From positions 158,032 to 222,031 of the forward strand of contig NZ_JAJFZK010000009.1 in NCBI RefSeq assembly GCF_020731355.1: a DNA stretch of 64,000 nucleotides. The letters run 5' to 3'. The translations under genes were made by a program, and so were the position numbers. The notes beneath the pieces were generated by a model. That model was not told where the DNA came from. It was given only the letters and a program-made list of their open reading frames with translations, and ran no database searches. Source of the DNA: Bacillus sp. REN16 (GTDB taxonomy: Bacteria; Bacillota; Bacilli; Bacillales; Bacillaceae_L). Shown here in pieces: positions 26,161 through 36,940 of the stretch (position 1 is its first letter; each line of letters starts with the position of its first letter).

Positions 26161-29100
26161 CTAAATTTCAACTGTATTGTAAATATCGTTCTGTTTGGAT
26201 TCAACAAGAACTCTTTTATATTCCTTTGGGATAACCCGCACGAAACGAGATGCGAAGTAGTCCCATTTTTTTAGAATTTCTGCTGCGATCGTACTTTTTG
26301 TATATTGATAATGTTGTTTAATTTGACCTTTAATAAAGTTCATTTCTTCTCGGTCTTGCAAAGATTCAATGATAACAAGTTCTTTATTACATAGTTTATT
26401 GAATCTTCCAGCCTCTCGGACTAGAACATAGGCTATTCCACCTGACATTCCGGCAGCAAAGTTTTGGCCTACTTCTCCAAGGATGATAGCACTGCCTCCT
26501 GTCATATACTCACAACCATGGTCACCGATTCCTTCGACAACTACATGTGCACCACTATTTCTTACACAAAATCTTTCTCCTGCCTTCCCTCGGACATATG
26601 CTTCTCCTCTTGTAGCTCCATAAAAAGCAGTATTTCCGATAAGGATGTTTTGTTCAGCTAAGAAGGTTGATTTTGCTGAAGGAAAGATTGCAATTTTCCC
26701 ACCTGATAATCCTTTTCCGACGTAATCATTGGCGTCTCCCTCTAAAGTTAGCGTCATCCCATTTGGTATAAAAGCTCCAAAGCTCTGACCTGCTGAACCT
26801 TTAAAGTGAAGTTTTATCGTATCTTCCTTTAACCCTGCTTCACCGTATTTACTCGAAATTGCACTCCCGAGCAGAGTTCCGACAGAACGATTTATATTAC
26901 GAATAGGAAGTACCGCACGAATTGGCTGCCCATTTTTCAAACCTTGTAGAAATAAAGGAAGAAGTTCATTACTGTCCAATGTTTGATTGATTCCATGATC
27001 CTGCTCTTCTTTAGGTTGTTTATCGCCCAGCTGATCATATAAAACTGGTGATAAATCAAGTTTTCGAGCTTTCCAATGGTCTGATTGAGCTTGTATCAAT
27101 AAATCGGTCCTTCCGATCATTTCATCCATCGTTCTAAATCCTAATTCAGCCATATATTCGCGAATTTCTTGAGCAAAGAAATGCATTAGATGAACCACAT
27201 GGTCTGCTGTGCCTACCATATTTTTACGAAGGAGCGGATTTTGAGTCGCAATCCCAACTGGACATGTATCTAAATGACAAACTCGCATCATGATGCAGCC
27301 AAGTGAAACAAGTGGCAATGTTGAAAATCCATATTCTTCTGCACCAAGAAGTGCTGCTATGACCACATCTCGGCCACTCATCATTTTTCCATCTGTCTCC
27401 AAGGTCACCTTATGTCTCAAGCCATTTAGCTTTAATGTTTGTTGAGTTTCAGCAAGCCCTAATTCCCAAGGCATACCAGCGTGTTTGATACTTGAGCGCG
27501 TTGCTGCTCCAGTCCCGCCATCATACCCACTAATTAGAATGACATCCGCTTTTGCCTTTGCTACACCTGCGGCAATCGTTCCAACACCCGATTCTGATAC
27601 AAGTTTCACATTAATTCTGGCTTTGGGATTTGCATTCTTTAGGTCGTAAATTAGTTGTGCCAAGTCTTCAATGGAATAAATATCATGATGGGGCGGTGGC
27701 GATATCAGTTCAATTCCTGGAGTTGATCCCCTTGTTTTGGCTACTTCAGGGGTCACTTTGTGGCCTGCCAATTGTCCACCTTCACCCGGTTTGGCTCCTT
27801 GGGCCATTTTAATTTGGATTTCATCACTATTCACGAGATAGTGGCTCGTAACCCCAAATCTTCCTGATGCTACTTGCTTTATTCTGCTACCTTTTGAATC
27901 GCCATTTTCCATTGGTGTAAATCGTGCAGGATCCTCTCCACCTTCCCCACTATTACTTTTTCCACCTATTCGATTCATCGCAATCGCTATCGCTTCATGA
28001 GCCTCTTTACTAATTGACCCGAATGACATTGCACCTGTTTTAAACCTTTTAAAGATTGATTCAATTGGTTCAACTTCCTCGATGGGTACGGGTTTTCTTA
28101 TATAATTGAATTCTAGTAACCCACGCAATGTCGTCTGCTGACTGATTTCTTTGTTTAACAGACTGCTATACTCCTTGTATATTTCATATTTTCCTGTACG
28201 AACGGCTTGCTGTAATAAATGAATAGTTTTCGGCTGGAATAGATGTGTCTCCCCTCCATAACGCCACTGGAAATCCGATCCCGTATTTAATACGGCTTCT
28301 GACTGGAATGCTGCTTCGTGGCGCAAACGGACTTCCTTTGCAATATCATCTATCCCCAACCCACTGAGTTTCGAAGCTGAATTTGGAAAATAACGGTCTA
28401 TCACTTCATGACTAATTCCTAAAGCTTCGAAAATTTGTGCCCCTATATAACTTTGAACTGTTGAAATGCCCATTTTGGACATAATTTTCATGATTCCCTT
28501 TGTGACGGATTTCACATAATTTCCGGATGCATCCTCAATGGAAAGACCTTGAACTAATAAAGGCAGAGATTCATAGACAAGATAAGGGTAAATCGCATTC
28601 GCACCATAACCAAGCAGAGTTGCAAAATGGTGTACTTCTCTCGGTTCCCCCGATTCAACTAGTAAACTAACCTTATTTCGGTTACCTGTTTGTATTAAAT
28701 GATGATGAACGGCTGATACGGCGAGTAATGAAGGTATGGCTGCATGCTGTTCGTTTACATGTCGGTCACTGAGGACAAGAATATTGCTCCCCGCTTCAAC
28801 TTCCTTATCCACCATCTGAATCATTTCATCTATTGCTTCTCTTAAATTTCCTTGAACCGAGAATAAAGTTGAAACAATCCCTGTTGACCAGTCTTTTGTT
28901 TGTAAATTCCTTATTTTCCTCATCTCGGTTTCTACTAAAATTGGTGTTCTCAAACTTATTTTTTTAAGGCCCATTTGTGTAGGTTGAAGTAAATTACCGC
29001 TAGACCCTAACATGACTTCTAATGAAGTCACAAATTCCTCCCGAATGGCGTCTATTGGCGGGTTTGTGACTTGAGCAAATTTCTGCTTAAAATAATGAAA

Positions 29101-30651
29101 TAAAAGTTGAGGCTTACTGGATAATACCGCTAAAGGCGCATCATATCCCATTGAACCAATTGGCTCATTACCATCCATGGCCATCGGCTTTAAAACCTTC
29201 TCCCTTTCTTCATCTGTATAACCAAAGATCACCTGTCTGCGAAGGGTTTCTCCTTCCGATACTTCCTCGGTGTGGGTCATATCTTCGGCAATCCTTTCCA
29301 AAGGTACAATGTTTTCTTCTACAAGCTTCTGATAAGGTCTTTGGGAGATGACAAGCTCTTTGATTTCTTCATCGGTAACTAAGCGTTTATTTTCTAAATC
29401 TATTAGAAGCATTTGTCCTGGCTTCAAACGATCTTTACACAATATTTTCTCTTCTGGGATATCAACAACCCCCACTTCTGATGAAACGCAGATAAAGTCA
29501 TCTTTCGTTAAAATAACCCTAGCCGGTCTTAATCCGTTTCGATCAAGACACGCTCCAAGTAATTTACCGTCTGTAAATGCCATTGCTGCTGGTCCATCCC
29601 ACGGCTCCATAAAGCTACTGTGAAACTGATAAAATGCCTTTTTTTGTTCACCCATAACCTTATTTTTTTCCCATGGTTCCGGAATCATCATCATCATGGC
29701 TTGTGGCAATGACCATCCTGCTAACACAAGAAATTCCAGTGTATTATCAAACATCGCTGAGTCACTACCATCTGTATCAACAACAGGAAGCAGACTGTCA
29801 ACATCCTCTATTACATCTGATTTGAATGCAGCTTCTCTAGCTTTCATCCAGTTCACATTACCGTTTATCGTATTGATTTCACCATTATGCATCATGAAAC
29901 GATTCGGCTGCGCCCTTTGCCAACTTGGTATAGTGTTGGTGCTGAAGCGATTATGGACCAATGCCATCGCTGACTCATATAATTCATTGTGTAAATCCCT
30001 ATAATAATCGCTCAACTGCTCAGGTAGTAATAAGCCCTTATAGATAATCGTTCTTGCCGAGAAACTGACTATATAATATTGCTCACCCTTTATTGAATCA
30101 GCACGTTTAAATGCTTTTTCAATTTTTCTGCGAACTTGATATAATTTTCTCTCAAACTTTATATCCCATGATTCGTTAAAAGGAGATTTCACGAATAATT
30201 GCCTTATCACTGGTTGGGTTTCTTTTGCTTGTTGATGTAGATTCTTATCATTTGTTGGGACATTCCTCCAACCGAATAATTCAATTCCTTCCGCTTTAAT
30301 AATATTTTCAATGATTTCTTCACAATGTTTTCTGGGACTTTCTTGCTGTGGAAGGAAGAACACTCCAACACCATATTTTCCTGCATCAATTAGCGGAATT
30401 CCCGCTTTCTTCCACTCCGTTTGAAATAACTTATGAGGGATTTGTGTTAAAATCCCAGCTCCATCCCCTAACAAATTGTCTTTACTGCGCCCTCCCCTAT
30501 GATCAAGCCGTTCAAGTGCAATTAAAGCTTGAGATACTATTGAATGTGTTTGCTTTCCATTTATATTGGCGAGCATAGCAATTCCACAGGCATCGTGTTC
30601 ATTTTGAGGATCATACATCCCTTGTTTATCTTGTGTCCATGTCCGATGCAT
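26161..30651 (-). CDS. gltB: Glutamate synthase large subunit
   Basis: The 1496-residue protein makes two glutamates from glutamine and 2-oxoglutarate. A 21-residue propeptide precedes the nucleophile Cys22 (HDACGIAML) of the amidotransferase domain. A FMN/synthase domain follows with the 3Fe-4S cysteines in [15 protein letters not shown] (about 1150), and a C-terminal beta-helix domain completes it. The length is normal. It is the first gene of a tightly packed run through gltD, dapL, dapF and glnA, with gaps of 16-21 bp. Confidence 0.98.
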   Translation of the reverse strand: MHRTWTQDKQGMYDPQNEHDACGIAMLANINGKQTHSIVSQALIALERLDHRGGRSKDNLLGDGAGILTQIPHKLFQTEWKKAGIPLIDAGKYGVGVFFLPQQESPRKHCEEIIENIIKAEGIELFGWRNVPTNDKNLHQQAKETQPVIRQLFVKSPFNESWDIKFERKLYQVRRKIEKAFKRADSIKGEQYYIVSFSARTIIYKGLLLPEQLSDYYRDLHNELYESAMALVHNRFSTNTIPSWQRAQPNRFMMHNGEINTINGNVNWMKAREAAFKSDVIEDVDSLLPVVDTDGSDSAMFDNTLEFLVLAGWSLPQAMMMMIPEPWEKNKVMGEQKKAFYQFHSSFMEPWDGPAAMAFTDGKLLGACLDRNGLRPARVILTKDDFICVSSEVGVVDIPEEKILCKDRLKPGQMLLIDLENKRLVTDEEIKELVISQRPYQKLVEENIVPLERIAEDMTHTEEVSEGETLRRQVIFGYTDEEREKVLKPMAMDGNEPIGSMGYDAPLAVLSSKPQLLFHYFKQKFAQVTNPPIDAIREEFVTSLEVMLGSSGNLLQPTQMGLKKISLRTPILVETEMRKIRNLQTKDWSTGIVSTLFSVQGNLREAIDEMIQMVDKEVEAGSNILVLSDRHVNEQHAAIPSLLAVSAVHHHLIQTGNRNKVSLLVESGEPREVHHFATLLGYGANAIYPYLVYESLPLLVQGLSIEDASGNYVKSVTKGIMKIMSKMGISTVQSYIGAQIFEALGISHEVIDRYFPNSASKLSGLGIDDIAKEVRLRHEAAFQSEAVLNTGSDFQWRYGGETHLFQPKTIHLLQQAVRTGKYEIYKEYSSLLNKEISQQTTLRGLLEFNYIRKPVPIEEVEPIESIFKRFKTGAMSFGSISKEAHEAIAIAMNRIGGKSNSGEGGEDPARFTPMENGDSKGSRIKQVASGRFGVTSHYLVNSDEIQIKMAQGAKPGEGGQLAGHKVTPEVAKTRGSTPGIELISPPPHHDIYSIEDLAQLIYDLKNANPKARINVKLVSESGVGTIAAGVAKAKADVILISGYDGGTGAATRSSIKHAGMPWELGLAETQQTLKLNGLRHKVTLETDGKMMSGRDVVIAALLGAEEYGFSTLPLVSLGCIMMRVCHLDTCPVGIATQNPLLRKNMVGTADHVVHLMHFFAQEIREYMAELGFRTMDEMIGRTDLLIQAQSDHWKARKLDLSPVLYDQLGDKQPKEEQDHGINQTLDSNELLPLFLQGLKNGQPIRAVLPIRNINRSVGTLLGSAISSKYGEAGLKEDTIKLHFKGSAGQSFGAFIPNGMTLTLEGDANDYVGKGLSGGKIAIFPSAKSTFLAEQNILIGNTAFYGATRGEAYVRGKAGERFCVRNSGAHVVVEGIGDHGCEYMTGGSAIILGEVGQNFAAGMSGGIAYVLVREAGRFNKLCNKELVIIESLQDREEMNFIKGQIKQHYQYTKSTIAAEILKKWDYFASRFVRVIPKEYKRVLVESKQNDIYNTVEI

Positions 30652-30976
30652 TTCATATCCTCCTTTATGTCTTTGATTTTCTTAGTTTTAATGTTAATAC
30701 TTTGAGATGTGAATGTATTTAGAGTATTTAACCGAAGATTTGCACTTTTTAGATAGTAAAATAAACAAATATTTATGAATAATTTAGTAATAATGTTCGC
30801 ATTTACCGATCTTTTCTTGTTTTTTATACTACCATTGTTTCATTTTTTTATATTTAGATGTTTTGTTGAATCATTTGGATTTATTGTTGCGGGAAATTTA
30901 TCTGTACACAATAAATAAGGTTGCTAGGGATTTTTAACAAATCCGCAGCAACCTAATTCAAGTAATATGAAGTTTT
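30652..30976. other. Intergenic region upstream of gltB
   Basis: This 325-bp AT-rich region should hold the gltB promoter. Two PurBox-like half sites are seen (minus-strand AAATGCGAACATT over 30792-30804, and ATTTACCGATCTT from 30801), but their spacing does not match the purB and purA pairs. I found no TnrA/GlnR-type TGTNA-N7-TNACA site. A hairpin for the AraC gene occupies 30918-30954. Confidence 0.5.
30918..30954 (-). terminator. Probable terminator of the AraC-family gene
   Basis: The stem AGGTTGCT with AGCAACCT, extended inward by GGATTT/AAATCC, lies 23 bp past the AraC-family stop. A moderate T-rich tract follows on the minus strand. Confidence 0.65.
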
Positions 30977-31771
30977 TCATCTTATTTCAGAGGGATTTTT
31001 ACCAGTGTATTGTTTAAATTGCCTGCTAAAAAAATGCAAATCATTATAGCCGAGGGCATATGCAGTTTCTGTTACAGACATCCCTGTAAAATGGAGTAAA
31101 TGTTCTGCACGCTTTATTCTGGAATAAACAATATAAGATTTCACCTTATGTCCTATAATTTCTTTAAACTTTTGGGAAAAATATCGTTGAGAAAGGTTAG
31201 CACGTTCAGATAAGCTTTCGATTGTATGTGGTTCTCCAGGGTGTTGTTGAATATAATTGGCTACTTCTCGAATCGTTTCTAATAAACTATTACTTGTACG
31301 ACCCAGCTCTTTTTTCTTTTCTTGTTCTTCTCTTAACAAATGAATCATTAATTGCTTCAAGATTAACTTTCCTTCAATTTCCGCACCAAATGTGTTGACT
31401 AAAAACAGACGAACATACTGAGTCAAAAGTGATTCAAAGCTTAAAGCATTTTCAAGTATTCGATGCGAAGAGGGGATCATTCTAGGTGTTTCTACTTCAG
31501 CTATATCAAAATGAATATAAGTTAAAACCAGGGGATTTTGTGGATTATGTGTTGCTTCTGTATAATCACCCGGTTTAAACAGAAAGCAATGACCTTTCTC
31601 CACATGATAAGCTTTTTTGTTAAGTATTACAGTTCCCTCGCCACCCCAAACATAAAACAAATCATAATTCGGCATGGGGTGCTCTCTTTTTCGCCACGTC
31701 CAGTTCGGCTCACAATGAATGGTAGCTAATGCTGGTTTCAATTTAAAATCTTCTGGATTCAGATAAAGCAC
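30977..31771 (-). CDS. AraC-family transcriptional regulator
   Basis: The 264-residue protein has an N-terminal cupin-like sensing domain (about residues 40-90, with GGEGTVILNKKAYHVEKGHCF) and a C-terminal double helix-turn-helix (about 165-264). The latter includes NLSQRYFSQKFKEIIG and the signature ending FSRQFKQYTGKNPSEIR. Such regulators usually sense sugars or small metabolites. No target gene is divergent from it; its neighbours are gltB and purA, so its regulon is unknown. Confidence 0.88.
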   Translation of the reverse strand: MLYLNPEDFKLKPALATIHCEPNWTWRKREHPMPNYDLFYVWGGEGTVILNKKAYHVEKGHCFLFKPGDYTEATHNPQNPLVLTYIHFDIAEVETPRMIPSSHRILENALSFESLLTQYVRLFLVNTFGAEIEGKLILKQLMIHLLREEQEKKKELGRTSNSLLETIREVANYIQQHPGEPHTIESLSERANLSQRYFSQKFKEIIGHKVKSYIVYSRIKRAEHLLHFTGMSVTETAYALGYNDLHFFSRQFKQYTGKNPSEIR

Positions 31772-31881
31772 CTAGCTCCCTCCCTTCAAGGATGACTACT
31801 TTATATTTTAATTGTAAAATGTCCGATGTAGCAACTTTGGATACTTATTCTTTAGCTCTGTCAAAAAATGCAGCAAATATT

Positions 31882-31914
31882 AAAAGGAAGCTTTAGACAC
31901 AAAAGCTTCCTTTT
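31882..31914 (-). terminator. Terminator of purA
   Basis: A 12-bp stem (AAAAGGAAGCTT with AAGCTTCCTTTT, 9-nt loop) lies just after the purA stop and has A/T runs on both sides. Confidence 0.85.
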
Positions 31915-31922
31915 CATTCAGG

Positions 31923-33215
31923 TTAGTTTTGACGCCATGGACTCCTGACGACATTTGTTTGATTTCTGTCTGGACCAACAGAGAAGATTGACAAAGGTAT
32001 ACCTGTCAGTTGAGAAACCCTTTCGATATAGCGTCTTGCATTCTCTGGCAGTTCACCCAGTGTTTTGCAGGCTGTAATATCTTCTTTCCAGCCCGGTAGC
32101 TCTTCGTATACCGGCTCACATTCGGCCAGAACTTTTAAGCTTGCCGGGAACTCCTCTATCACTTTTCCATGATAACGATAAGCGACGCAAATTTTCAGCG
32201 ATTCTATTCCTGTTAACACATCAATTGAGTTCAGTGATAAGTCAGTTAAGCCGCTAACTCTACGGGCATGGCGGACGACAACACTGTCAAACCAACCAAC
32301 ACGACGTGGTCTACCCGTCGTTGTTCCATACTCACGGCCAACTTCGCGTATTTGATGGCCAATATCATTCGTAAGTTCGGTTGGGAAGGGTCCGTCACCA
32401 ACCCTTGTAGTGTACGCTTTACATACCCCAACGGCATGAGTGATTTTACTTGGACCAACACCTGAACCAATCGTTACGCCTCCTGCAACTGGATTAGATG
32501 AAGTAACAAATGGATAGGTCCCTTGGTCAATATCAAGCATGACCCCTTGGGCTCCCTCAAAGAGGACACGACGTCCGTCATCTAAAGCATCATTTAAGAC
32601 GACAGAAGTGTCACAGACATATTTCGCAATCGTTTGGCCATATTCATAATATTCATCAAGAATATCTTCCGGTTTAAAGCCGTCAGTCTCATAAAGCCGT
32701 TCAAACATTCGATTTTTCTCTGCTAAATTACGAGTCAATTTTTCCTCAAAAACTTCACGGTCCATTAAATCAGCAATCCGAATCCCAATACGGGCAGCTT
32801 TATCCATATAAGCTGGTCCAATTCCTTTTTTCGTCGTACCAATTTTATTTTCACCTTTTGCTATTTCTTCCACTTCATCTAATTTTATATGATAAGGCAA
32901 TATAACATGAGCGCGATTAGAGATTCTCAAGTTATCGAGGGGTACTCCTTTGTCCTGTAGATAATCCATCTCCATCACAAGTGCCTTGGGATCTACAACC
33001 ATACCATTGCCGATGACACAGATTTTTTCCTTGTAAAAGATACCGGATGGAATTAAATGCAGTTTATATGTTTCACCGTTAAATTTAATCGTATGTCCAG
33101 CATTGTTTCCACCTTGATAACGTGCAATCACTTCGGCATTTTCCGATAAAAAATCAGTGATTTTTCCTTTTCCCTCGTCTCCCCATTGTGACCCAACAAC
33201 GACAACTGATGACAT
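31923..33215 (-). CDS. purA: Adenylosuccinate synthetase
   Basis: The 430-residue enzyme joins aspartate to IMP with GTP on the way to AMP. The N-terminal [16 protein letters not shown] loop and GNNAGHTI are typical, and the length is normal. I chose the ATG at 33215, ten codons inside a longer open frame, because GGAGGTG lies eight bases upstream. A PurBox pair precedes it, and purB and purC are elsewhere in this window. Confidence 0.97.
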   Translation of the reverse strand: MSSVVVVGSQWGDEGKGKITDFLSENAEVIARYQGGNNAGHTIKFNGETYKLHLIPSGIFYKEKICVIGNGMVVDPKALVMEMDYLQDKGVPLDNLRISNRAHVILPYHIKLDEVEEIAKGENKIGTTKKGIGPAYMDKAARIGIRIADLMDREVFEEKLTRNLAEKNRMFERLYETDGFKPEDILDEYYEYGQTIAKYVCDTSVVLNDALDDGRRVLFEGAQGVMLDIDQGTYPFVTSSNPVAGGVTIGSGVGPSKITHAVGVCKAYTTRVGDGPFPTELTNDIGHQIREVGREYGTTTGRPRRVGWFDSVVVRHARRVSGLTDLSLNSIDVLTGIESLKICVAYRYHGKVIEEFPASLKVLAECEPVYEELPGWKEDITACKTLGELPENARRYIERVSQLTGIPLSIFSVGPDRNQTNVVRSPWRQN

Positions 33216-33303
33216 TTTATAACGCACCTCCATTAGGTTAAACAAACATTTTTTCCTTTTAGCAGGTTAATTCTATCAGTAAATATAAAGAGAAGTCAAT
33301 CTA

Positions 33304-33349
33304 ATAACGAATGATATACAAATAAAATAAAATAATGTTCGTATTTTAC
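33304..33349 (-). promoter_or_regulatory. PurBox pair upstream of purA
   Basis: On the minus strand, AAAATACGAACATT (33334-33347) is a near-perfect PurR box. An inverted weaker partner (ATCATTCGTTATT) has its core at 33307-33312. The gap between cores is 24 bp, as at purB. Confidence 0.78.
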
Positions 33350-33399
33350 CAACATTTTTTATTATACCCTTTCGTAAACGAAATCTTACATCGGTAAAG

Positions 33400-33431
33400 A
33401 AAAAAAGATTGGTCCCGTATCGAAACCAACC
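33400..33431 (-). terminator. Terminator after the broken oxidoreductase gene
   Basis: On the minus strand GGTTGGT pairs with ACCAATC around an 11-nt loop, followed by seven T. It lies about 20 bp past the stop of the pseudogene and protects the purA control region from read-through. Confidence 0.75.
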
Positions 33432-33453
33432 TGATTTTTGATGATTTTTTATA

Positions 33454-33845
33454 TTAATACCCAAAAAAGGCATCCTTTTTAATTTTGCGCTTTGAAACAT
33501 TTTGATTTTGTAGATAAGTAGAAATAGATTCTACCATTGACTTCGGACCTGCAATATAGTATTTTCCATTTTCTTTATTTAAGCTAGTAAACTTGTCTAT
33601 TTCTTGATGGAGATCATCCCTTGAATTAAGGTAAGTTACTTTTAAAGAAGGATTATTCGCAATCGCATCAAGTTCATCTTTAATTAGAAATGACTTTTTA
33701 CTTTCCATATAGAGTAGGTGTATTTGTTTTTCGACTCCGTTGCCTTCTGCTTATATTTGTTTTAAGATCGCCCGAAATGGTGTAATTCCAATTCCACCTG
33801 CAACCAGTCCATTAAGAAGCCCTCCATGCTTTCGAAAGGGCTTTC
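33454..33845 (-). pseudogene. Remnant of a ferredoxin/flavodoxin-reductase-type oxidoreductase
   Basis: Read on the minus strand, one continuous frame gives GGLLNGLVAGGIGITPFRAI, then ILKQI and a TAA stop. The same frame continues with KQIHLLYMESKKSF and ends in YYIAGPKSMVESISTYL...DAFFGY. This is the NAD-binding half of an FNR-type reductase. The FAD-binding N-terminal half is missing and one in-frame stop breaks what remains. The left end joins directly to the end of the frataxin-like gene, suggesting a deletion. Confidence 0.82.
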
Positions 33846-33850
33846 CTCTG

Positions 33851-34222
33851 TTATTTCCGCCAAAAAGTGGTACAGTCGGCCTTATCCGAAATATTAAAAT
33901 CAATCATTTTCTCAATGAGTGAGTAGTCAACCGGACTATTCCAAGGAATACGTATCATCCCTTTTGTGTAGTCATAACCTGCTTTTTTAATCTCATCCTC
34001 CAGATAGGAGATGGTTACATTTTCAGGGGCAACAGCTAAATGCTTCTTCGATACGCTAAAGCCAATAATGTATGTGCCATGATCTGTAAACATTGGTTGA
34101 TTCCATTTGATTTCTGTCTTTAAATTTGGATATTTATTGTTTACCCAAGTAAACACTTCTCCCACTCTTTCTAGGTGAATAGGGTCATCAATCCCCGCTA
34201 AAAATTCAGCAAAAGCTTCCAT
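33851..34222 (-). CDS. DUF1801 iron-chaperone-like protein (Fra/YdhG family)
   Basis: The 123-residue protein matches the DUF1801 family, whose B. subtilis member Fra (YdhG) is a frataxin-like iron donor. Typical features are the early EFLAGIDDP, KWNQPMFTDHGTYIIGFSVSKKHLAVAPE (about residues 39-67) and a late IPWNSPVDYSLIEKMIDFNI. The last few residues (DCTTFWRK) may be derived from the junction with the broken reductase gene, which begins 5 bp later. Confidence 0.75.
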   Translation of the reverse strand: MEAFAEFLAGIDDPIHLERVGEVFTWVNNKYPNLKTEIKWNQPMFTDHGTYIIGFSVSKKHLAVAPENVTISYLEDEIKKAGYDYTKGMIRIPWNSPVDYSLIEKMIDFNISDKADCTTFWRK

Positions 34223-34257
34223 GTGATTCCCTCCTAAAAACCGCCTCGTATAAGGCC

Positions 34258-34647
34258 TTACATTTCTCCCAATACTTTTTTAAGTTCATCAACCATTCCG
34301 CCCCAACCATATTTCGCACCGTTGTACGCTTGGTCTTCTTTTTCGAATCCAGTTTGGTCAAGATGTAAATAGGTTATTCCATCCTCTTCCTTCAATGTCC
34401 ATGTGACGATAGTATCGATTGGACCACCTACCCATGTGTAAGATAGCTTATTAGGCTCGTCCACCACTAATACTTCACAATCGACAATTAAATTCCACTG
34501 CGAATTTTGGAATTGACATTTATGTCCTACGATTGGTTTAAAGTCATTTGCCATAATCCATTTTGCAAGTGTGTCTGAATCTGTTAATGCATCCCACACC
34601 TTATTGATTGAGCTTTTAAATTGAAAGTCTAATGAAACCTCTGCCAT
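34258..34647 (-). CDS. SRPBCC/AHSA1-like domain protein
   Basis: The 129-residue protein is a single START-like (AHSA1) domain beginning with KSSINKVWDALTDSDTLAKW and ending in GWGGMVDELKKVL. Members bind hydrophobic ligands. It starts 3 bp after the stop of an ArsR regulator, the common ArsR-SRPBCC pairing, in which the regulator controls its small ligand-binding partner. Confidence 0.87.
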   Translation of the reverse strand: MAEVSLDFQFKSSINKVWDALTDSDTLAKWIMANDFKPIVGHKCQFQNSQWNLIVDCEVLVVDEPNKLSYTWVGGPIDTIVTWTLKEEDGITYLHLDQTGFEKEDQAYNGAKYGWGGMVDELKKVLGEM

Positions 34648-34650
34648 TAT

Positions 34651-34974
34651 TTACTCCTCCTCTAATATGCTTCTTAAAATTGATATGTTGTCGGTCCAAA
34701 ACTTCTCGTAAAAGGATACCCAATCTTTAATTTCCCTTAATGGAGCAGCATTTATTCGATACCTTGTTTCACGACCCACTTTTCGGTCATCTACTAAACC
34801 AGCTTCTTTGAGGATAGCCAAATGTTTCGAAACAGCAGTTCGCCCCATTTGAAATTGCGCAGTTAGCTTGTAAAGAGGTAACTCCTCCTCCTCTGCCAAC
34901 AAACGCAGCAATTTACGTCTTGTTGGGTCAGCAATGGCTTCATAAACATCCCGCTCTTGATTCTTCTCGTTCAA
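34651..34974 (-). CDS. ArsR-family transcriptional regulator (SdpR-like)
   Basis: The 107-residue protein has a winged helix-turn-helix with DPTRRKLLRLLAEEEELPLY and the recognition helix MGRTAVSKHLAILKEAGLV. No cysteine metal-binding motif is seen, so it belongs to the autorepressor SdpR-like group and not to metal sensors. It forms a two-gene unit with the SRPBCC gene. Confidence 0.88.
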   Translation of the reverse strand: MNEKNQERDVYEAIADPTRRKLLRLLAEEEELPLYKLTAQFQMGRTAVSKHLAILKEAGLVDDRKVGRETRYRINAAPLREIKDWVSFYEKFWTDNISILRSILEEE

Positions 34975-35059
34975 TAGCCCCTTCTCCCTTATTAATTGGA
35001 CACCTTTTAGTGTCCTAATTATATGACACCATTTGGTAGCCCGTCAAATCATATTTTTT

Positions 35060-35330
35060 CCAAAATAAATAATAATAAGCCTAATTTCCGTCTGAATTAG
35101 GCTTTTAATGTCCGACAAGCTGTATAATAGACGAAAAAATTTCGCCTAATTCGTAATAATTATGAAAAAAGGCTTATATAGATGGAGAGATTCCGCCTAT
35201 TGACTGGAAAAGTTCGAAAACAAGGGAATTTGCTTTGCGTAATCGGAAAACCTTCCCTTATTTAACCCGAATCCGACTCCGTCCTACTTTTAACCGAAAA
35301 ATTTCCGCTTATATTTACTGGTTACTTATT
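35060..35330. repeat. Intergenic region with repeated TTCCGCCTAT-like units
   Basis: This non-coding stretch has several similar units: TTTCCGTCTGAATTAGGC, TTTCGCCTAATTCG, GATTCCGCCTATTGAC and TTTCCGCTTATATTTAC. A hairpin (AAGCCTAATT with AATTAGGCTT, about 35077-35104) could end the dioxygenase transcript. The pattern suggests a cluster of short dispersed repeats. No gene is seen. Confidence 0.5.
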
Positions 35331-35345
35331 AAGGACAAGACATCC

Positions 35346-36290
35346 TTAATACTCTTCAATCGGTTTTAGATTTTCTTCAATTTCAGCTCGACGGTCTTCT
35401 AAAAATGGAGGCAAATCTAATTTTTCACCCAGAGTTTCGACATCCCCATCGATGGTGAATCCCGGTCCATCGGTTGCAATTTCAAATAGAATTCCGTTTG
35501 ATTCACGGAAATAAAGGCTTTTAAAATAGAAACGATCCACAATACCAGATAAGTGGAAGCCACGTGCTCGTACCTGTTCAGCCCAATAGGCAAGCTCTGT
35601 ATCATCTTTAACACGAATCGCTAAATGATGAATACTTCCTCGTCCAGGTCGTTCAGTAGGACCGTCTAAATATTTCACTACGATTTCTCCAAAAACCTCT
35701 CCTTTGATGGATTGAAAAATCACTTCGTCATCTGTACGGCTAATTTCTGTATAGCCAAACATATCTGTTAGTGTGCTAGCTAGTTTATCAAGTCTTCGAA
35801 CCGTCATTTCCACAGAGCCCATTCCTTGAATTTGATGTTCAGCGGGTACATCGGATTTTTCCCATGTTTCCCAGTGCGCTTGCTTAGCACCGTTTGAAGC
35901 AAGAAGGACCATCTGTAAACCTTCTGTATCTTCAAAGTGTAAAGCTGGATGATTGGCATACGTTGTTATATCACTTTTGGTTACACCATGTTCCTCAAAA
36001 CGTGCTTTCCAATATTGAAGACTGTCCTCTGAAGGAACAAGTAAACCGATTCTAGTAATGGCATTTGTCCCACGATGCGTTTTTCCAACTGGTGGAATTT
36101 CAAAAAATGATAGTTCAGTACCTGGGCTACCTGTTTTATCACCGAAAAATAAGTGATACATCGATGGCTCGTCTTGGTTCACTGTTACTTTCACACGACG
36201 TAAACCAAGCACATGTCGGTAAAAATGATTATTTCGGCTTGCGTCTTTTGTAATCATGGAAATGTGATGATGTCCTGGAATTTTATACAT
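35346..36290 (-). CDS. Ring-cleaving dioxygenase (VOC family, MhqA/MhqO-like)
   Basis: The 314-residue protein has two glyoxalase/VOC modules. The first begins GHHHISMITKDASRNNHFYRHVLGLRRVKV and the second has the metal-type GRGSIHHLAIRV and late LFEIATDGPGF. It probably opens catechol or hydroquinone rings, as the B. subtilis Mhq dioxygenases are thought to do. The start is the ATG at 36290 with GGAGGG just upstream; an earlier ATG lacks a site. It follows the flavin reductase and LLM monooxygenase genes of the first MarR module. Confidence 0.88.
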   Translation of the reverse strand: MYKIPGHHHISMITKDASRNNHFYRHVLGLRRVKVTVNQDEPSMYHLFFGDKTGSPGTELSFFEIPPVGKTHRGTNAITRIGLLVPSEDSLQYWKARFEEHGVTKSDITTYANHPALHFEDTEGLQMVLLASNGAKQAHWETWEKSDVPAEHQIQGMGSVEMTVRRLDKLASTLTDMFGYTEISRTDDEVIFQSIKGEVFGEIVVKYLDGPTERPGRGSIHHLAIRVKDDTELAYWAEQVRARGFHLSGIVDRFYFKSLYFRESNGILFEIATDGPGFTIDGDVETLGEKLDLPPFLEDRRAEIEENLKPIEEY

Positions 36291-36373
36291 TGATATTCCC
36301 TCCGATTTCATTTTACTAGAATAGTAATTATATTTTTTTCATCCTCAGGTTTAAAAGATGCTTTCATTAAAAA

Positions 36374-36940
36374 TCAGAAACCGTATTCTTCCTCTTTAGC
36401 CTTTCTTATCGATTCCACTGCTTGAAATGTTTGAACTGTATCATCGGCTAAACGATCCAAGCGGAAAAGAATATCATCATTAATGATTTCTTTACGTAAA
36501 AAATCTTTTTCTTCAATAAATACATACGTTGGAACAATGTGTGCTTTCATATAAGCTAAAATTGGCTTTAATTGTTGCTCGACCATTAAATAATGCTTCG
36601 CTGTACCAGCTGTGACAACAACACTTACAACCTTATCGCGGAAAGCATTAACTGGTAGTAAGTCGAAAATGTTTTTTAATGTTGCAGGAATCGATGCTTG
36701 AAACGTTGGTGTTCCAATAATAATGGCATCCGCTGACATAATTGTCCCTGTAACATATTTTGTGTCACCATCATATTCAAAATAATTACGACCATCGCTA
36801 AATTCCAATTTGTAGTCAGCTAAATCAAGCAATGTAACTTCATTTTCAGGGAATTTTTGCTCAAGTATTTCCACAGTTTTCAGCATTGCAGTTTTTGTTT
36901 TTGAGCCGACAATTGAGCCTGCTAGCGCTACTATTTTCAT
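36374..36940 (-). CDS. NAD(P)H-dependent FMN reductase
   Basis: The 188-residue flavodoxin-like protein has the NADPH-FMN reductase pattern: ALAGSIVGSKTKTAML at the N-terminus and IIIGTPTFQASIPATLKNIFDLLP (about residues 72-95). It overlaps the luciferase-like monooxygenase gene by 4 bp. That coupling suggests it feeds reduced FMN to the monooxygenase. Confidence 0.9.
   Translation of the reverse strand: MKIVALAGSIVGSKTKTAMLKTVEILEQKFPENEVTLLDLADYKLEFSDGRNYFEYDGDTKYVTGTIMSADAIIIGTPTFQASIPATLKNIFDLLPVNAFRDKVVSVVVTAGTAKHYLMVEQQLKPILAYMKAHIVPTYVFIEEKDFLRKEIINDDILFRLDRLADDTVQTFQAVESIRKAKEEEYGF

Noticed and set aside
30731-30815. PurBox or TnrA/GlnR control of gltB
   Set aside because: PurBox-like half sites are present but not in the spacing shared by purB and purA, and no TGTNA-N7-TNACA site was found by eye.
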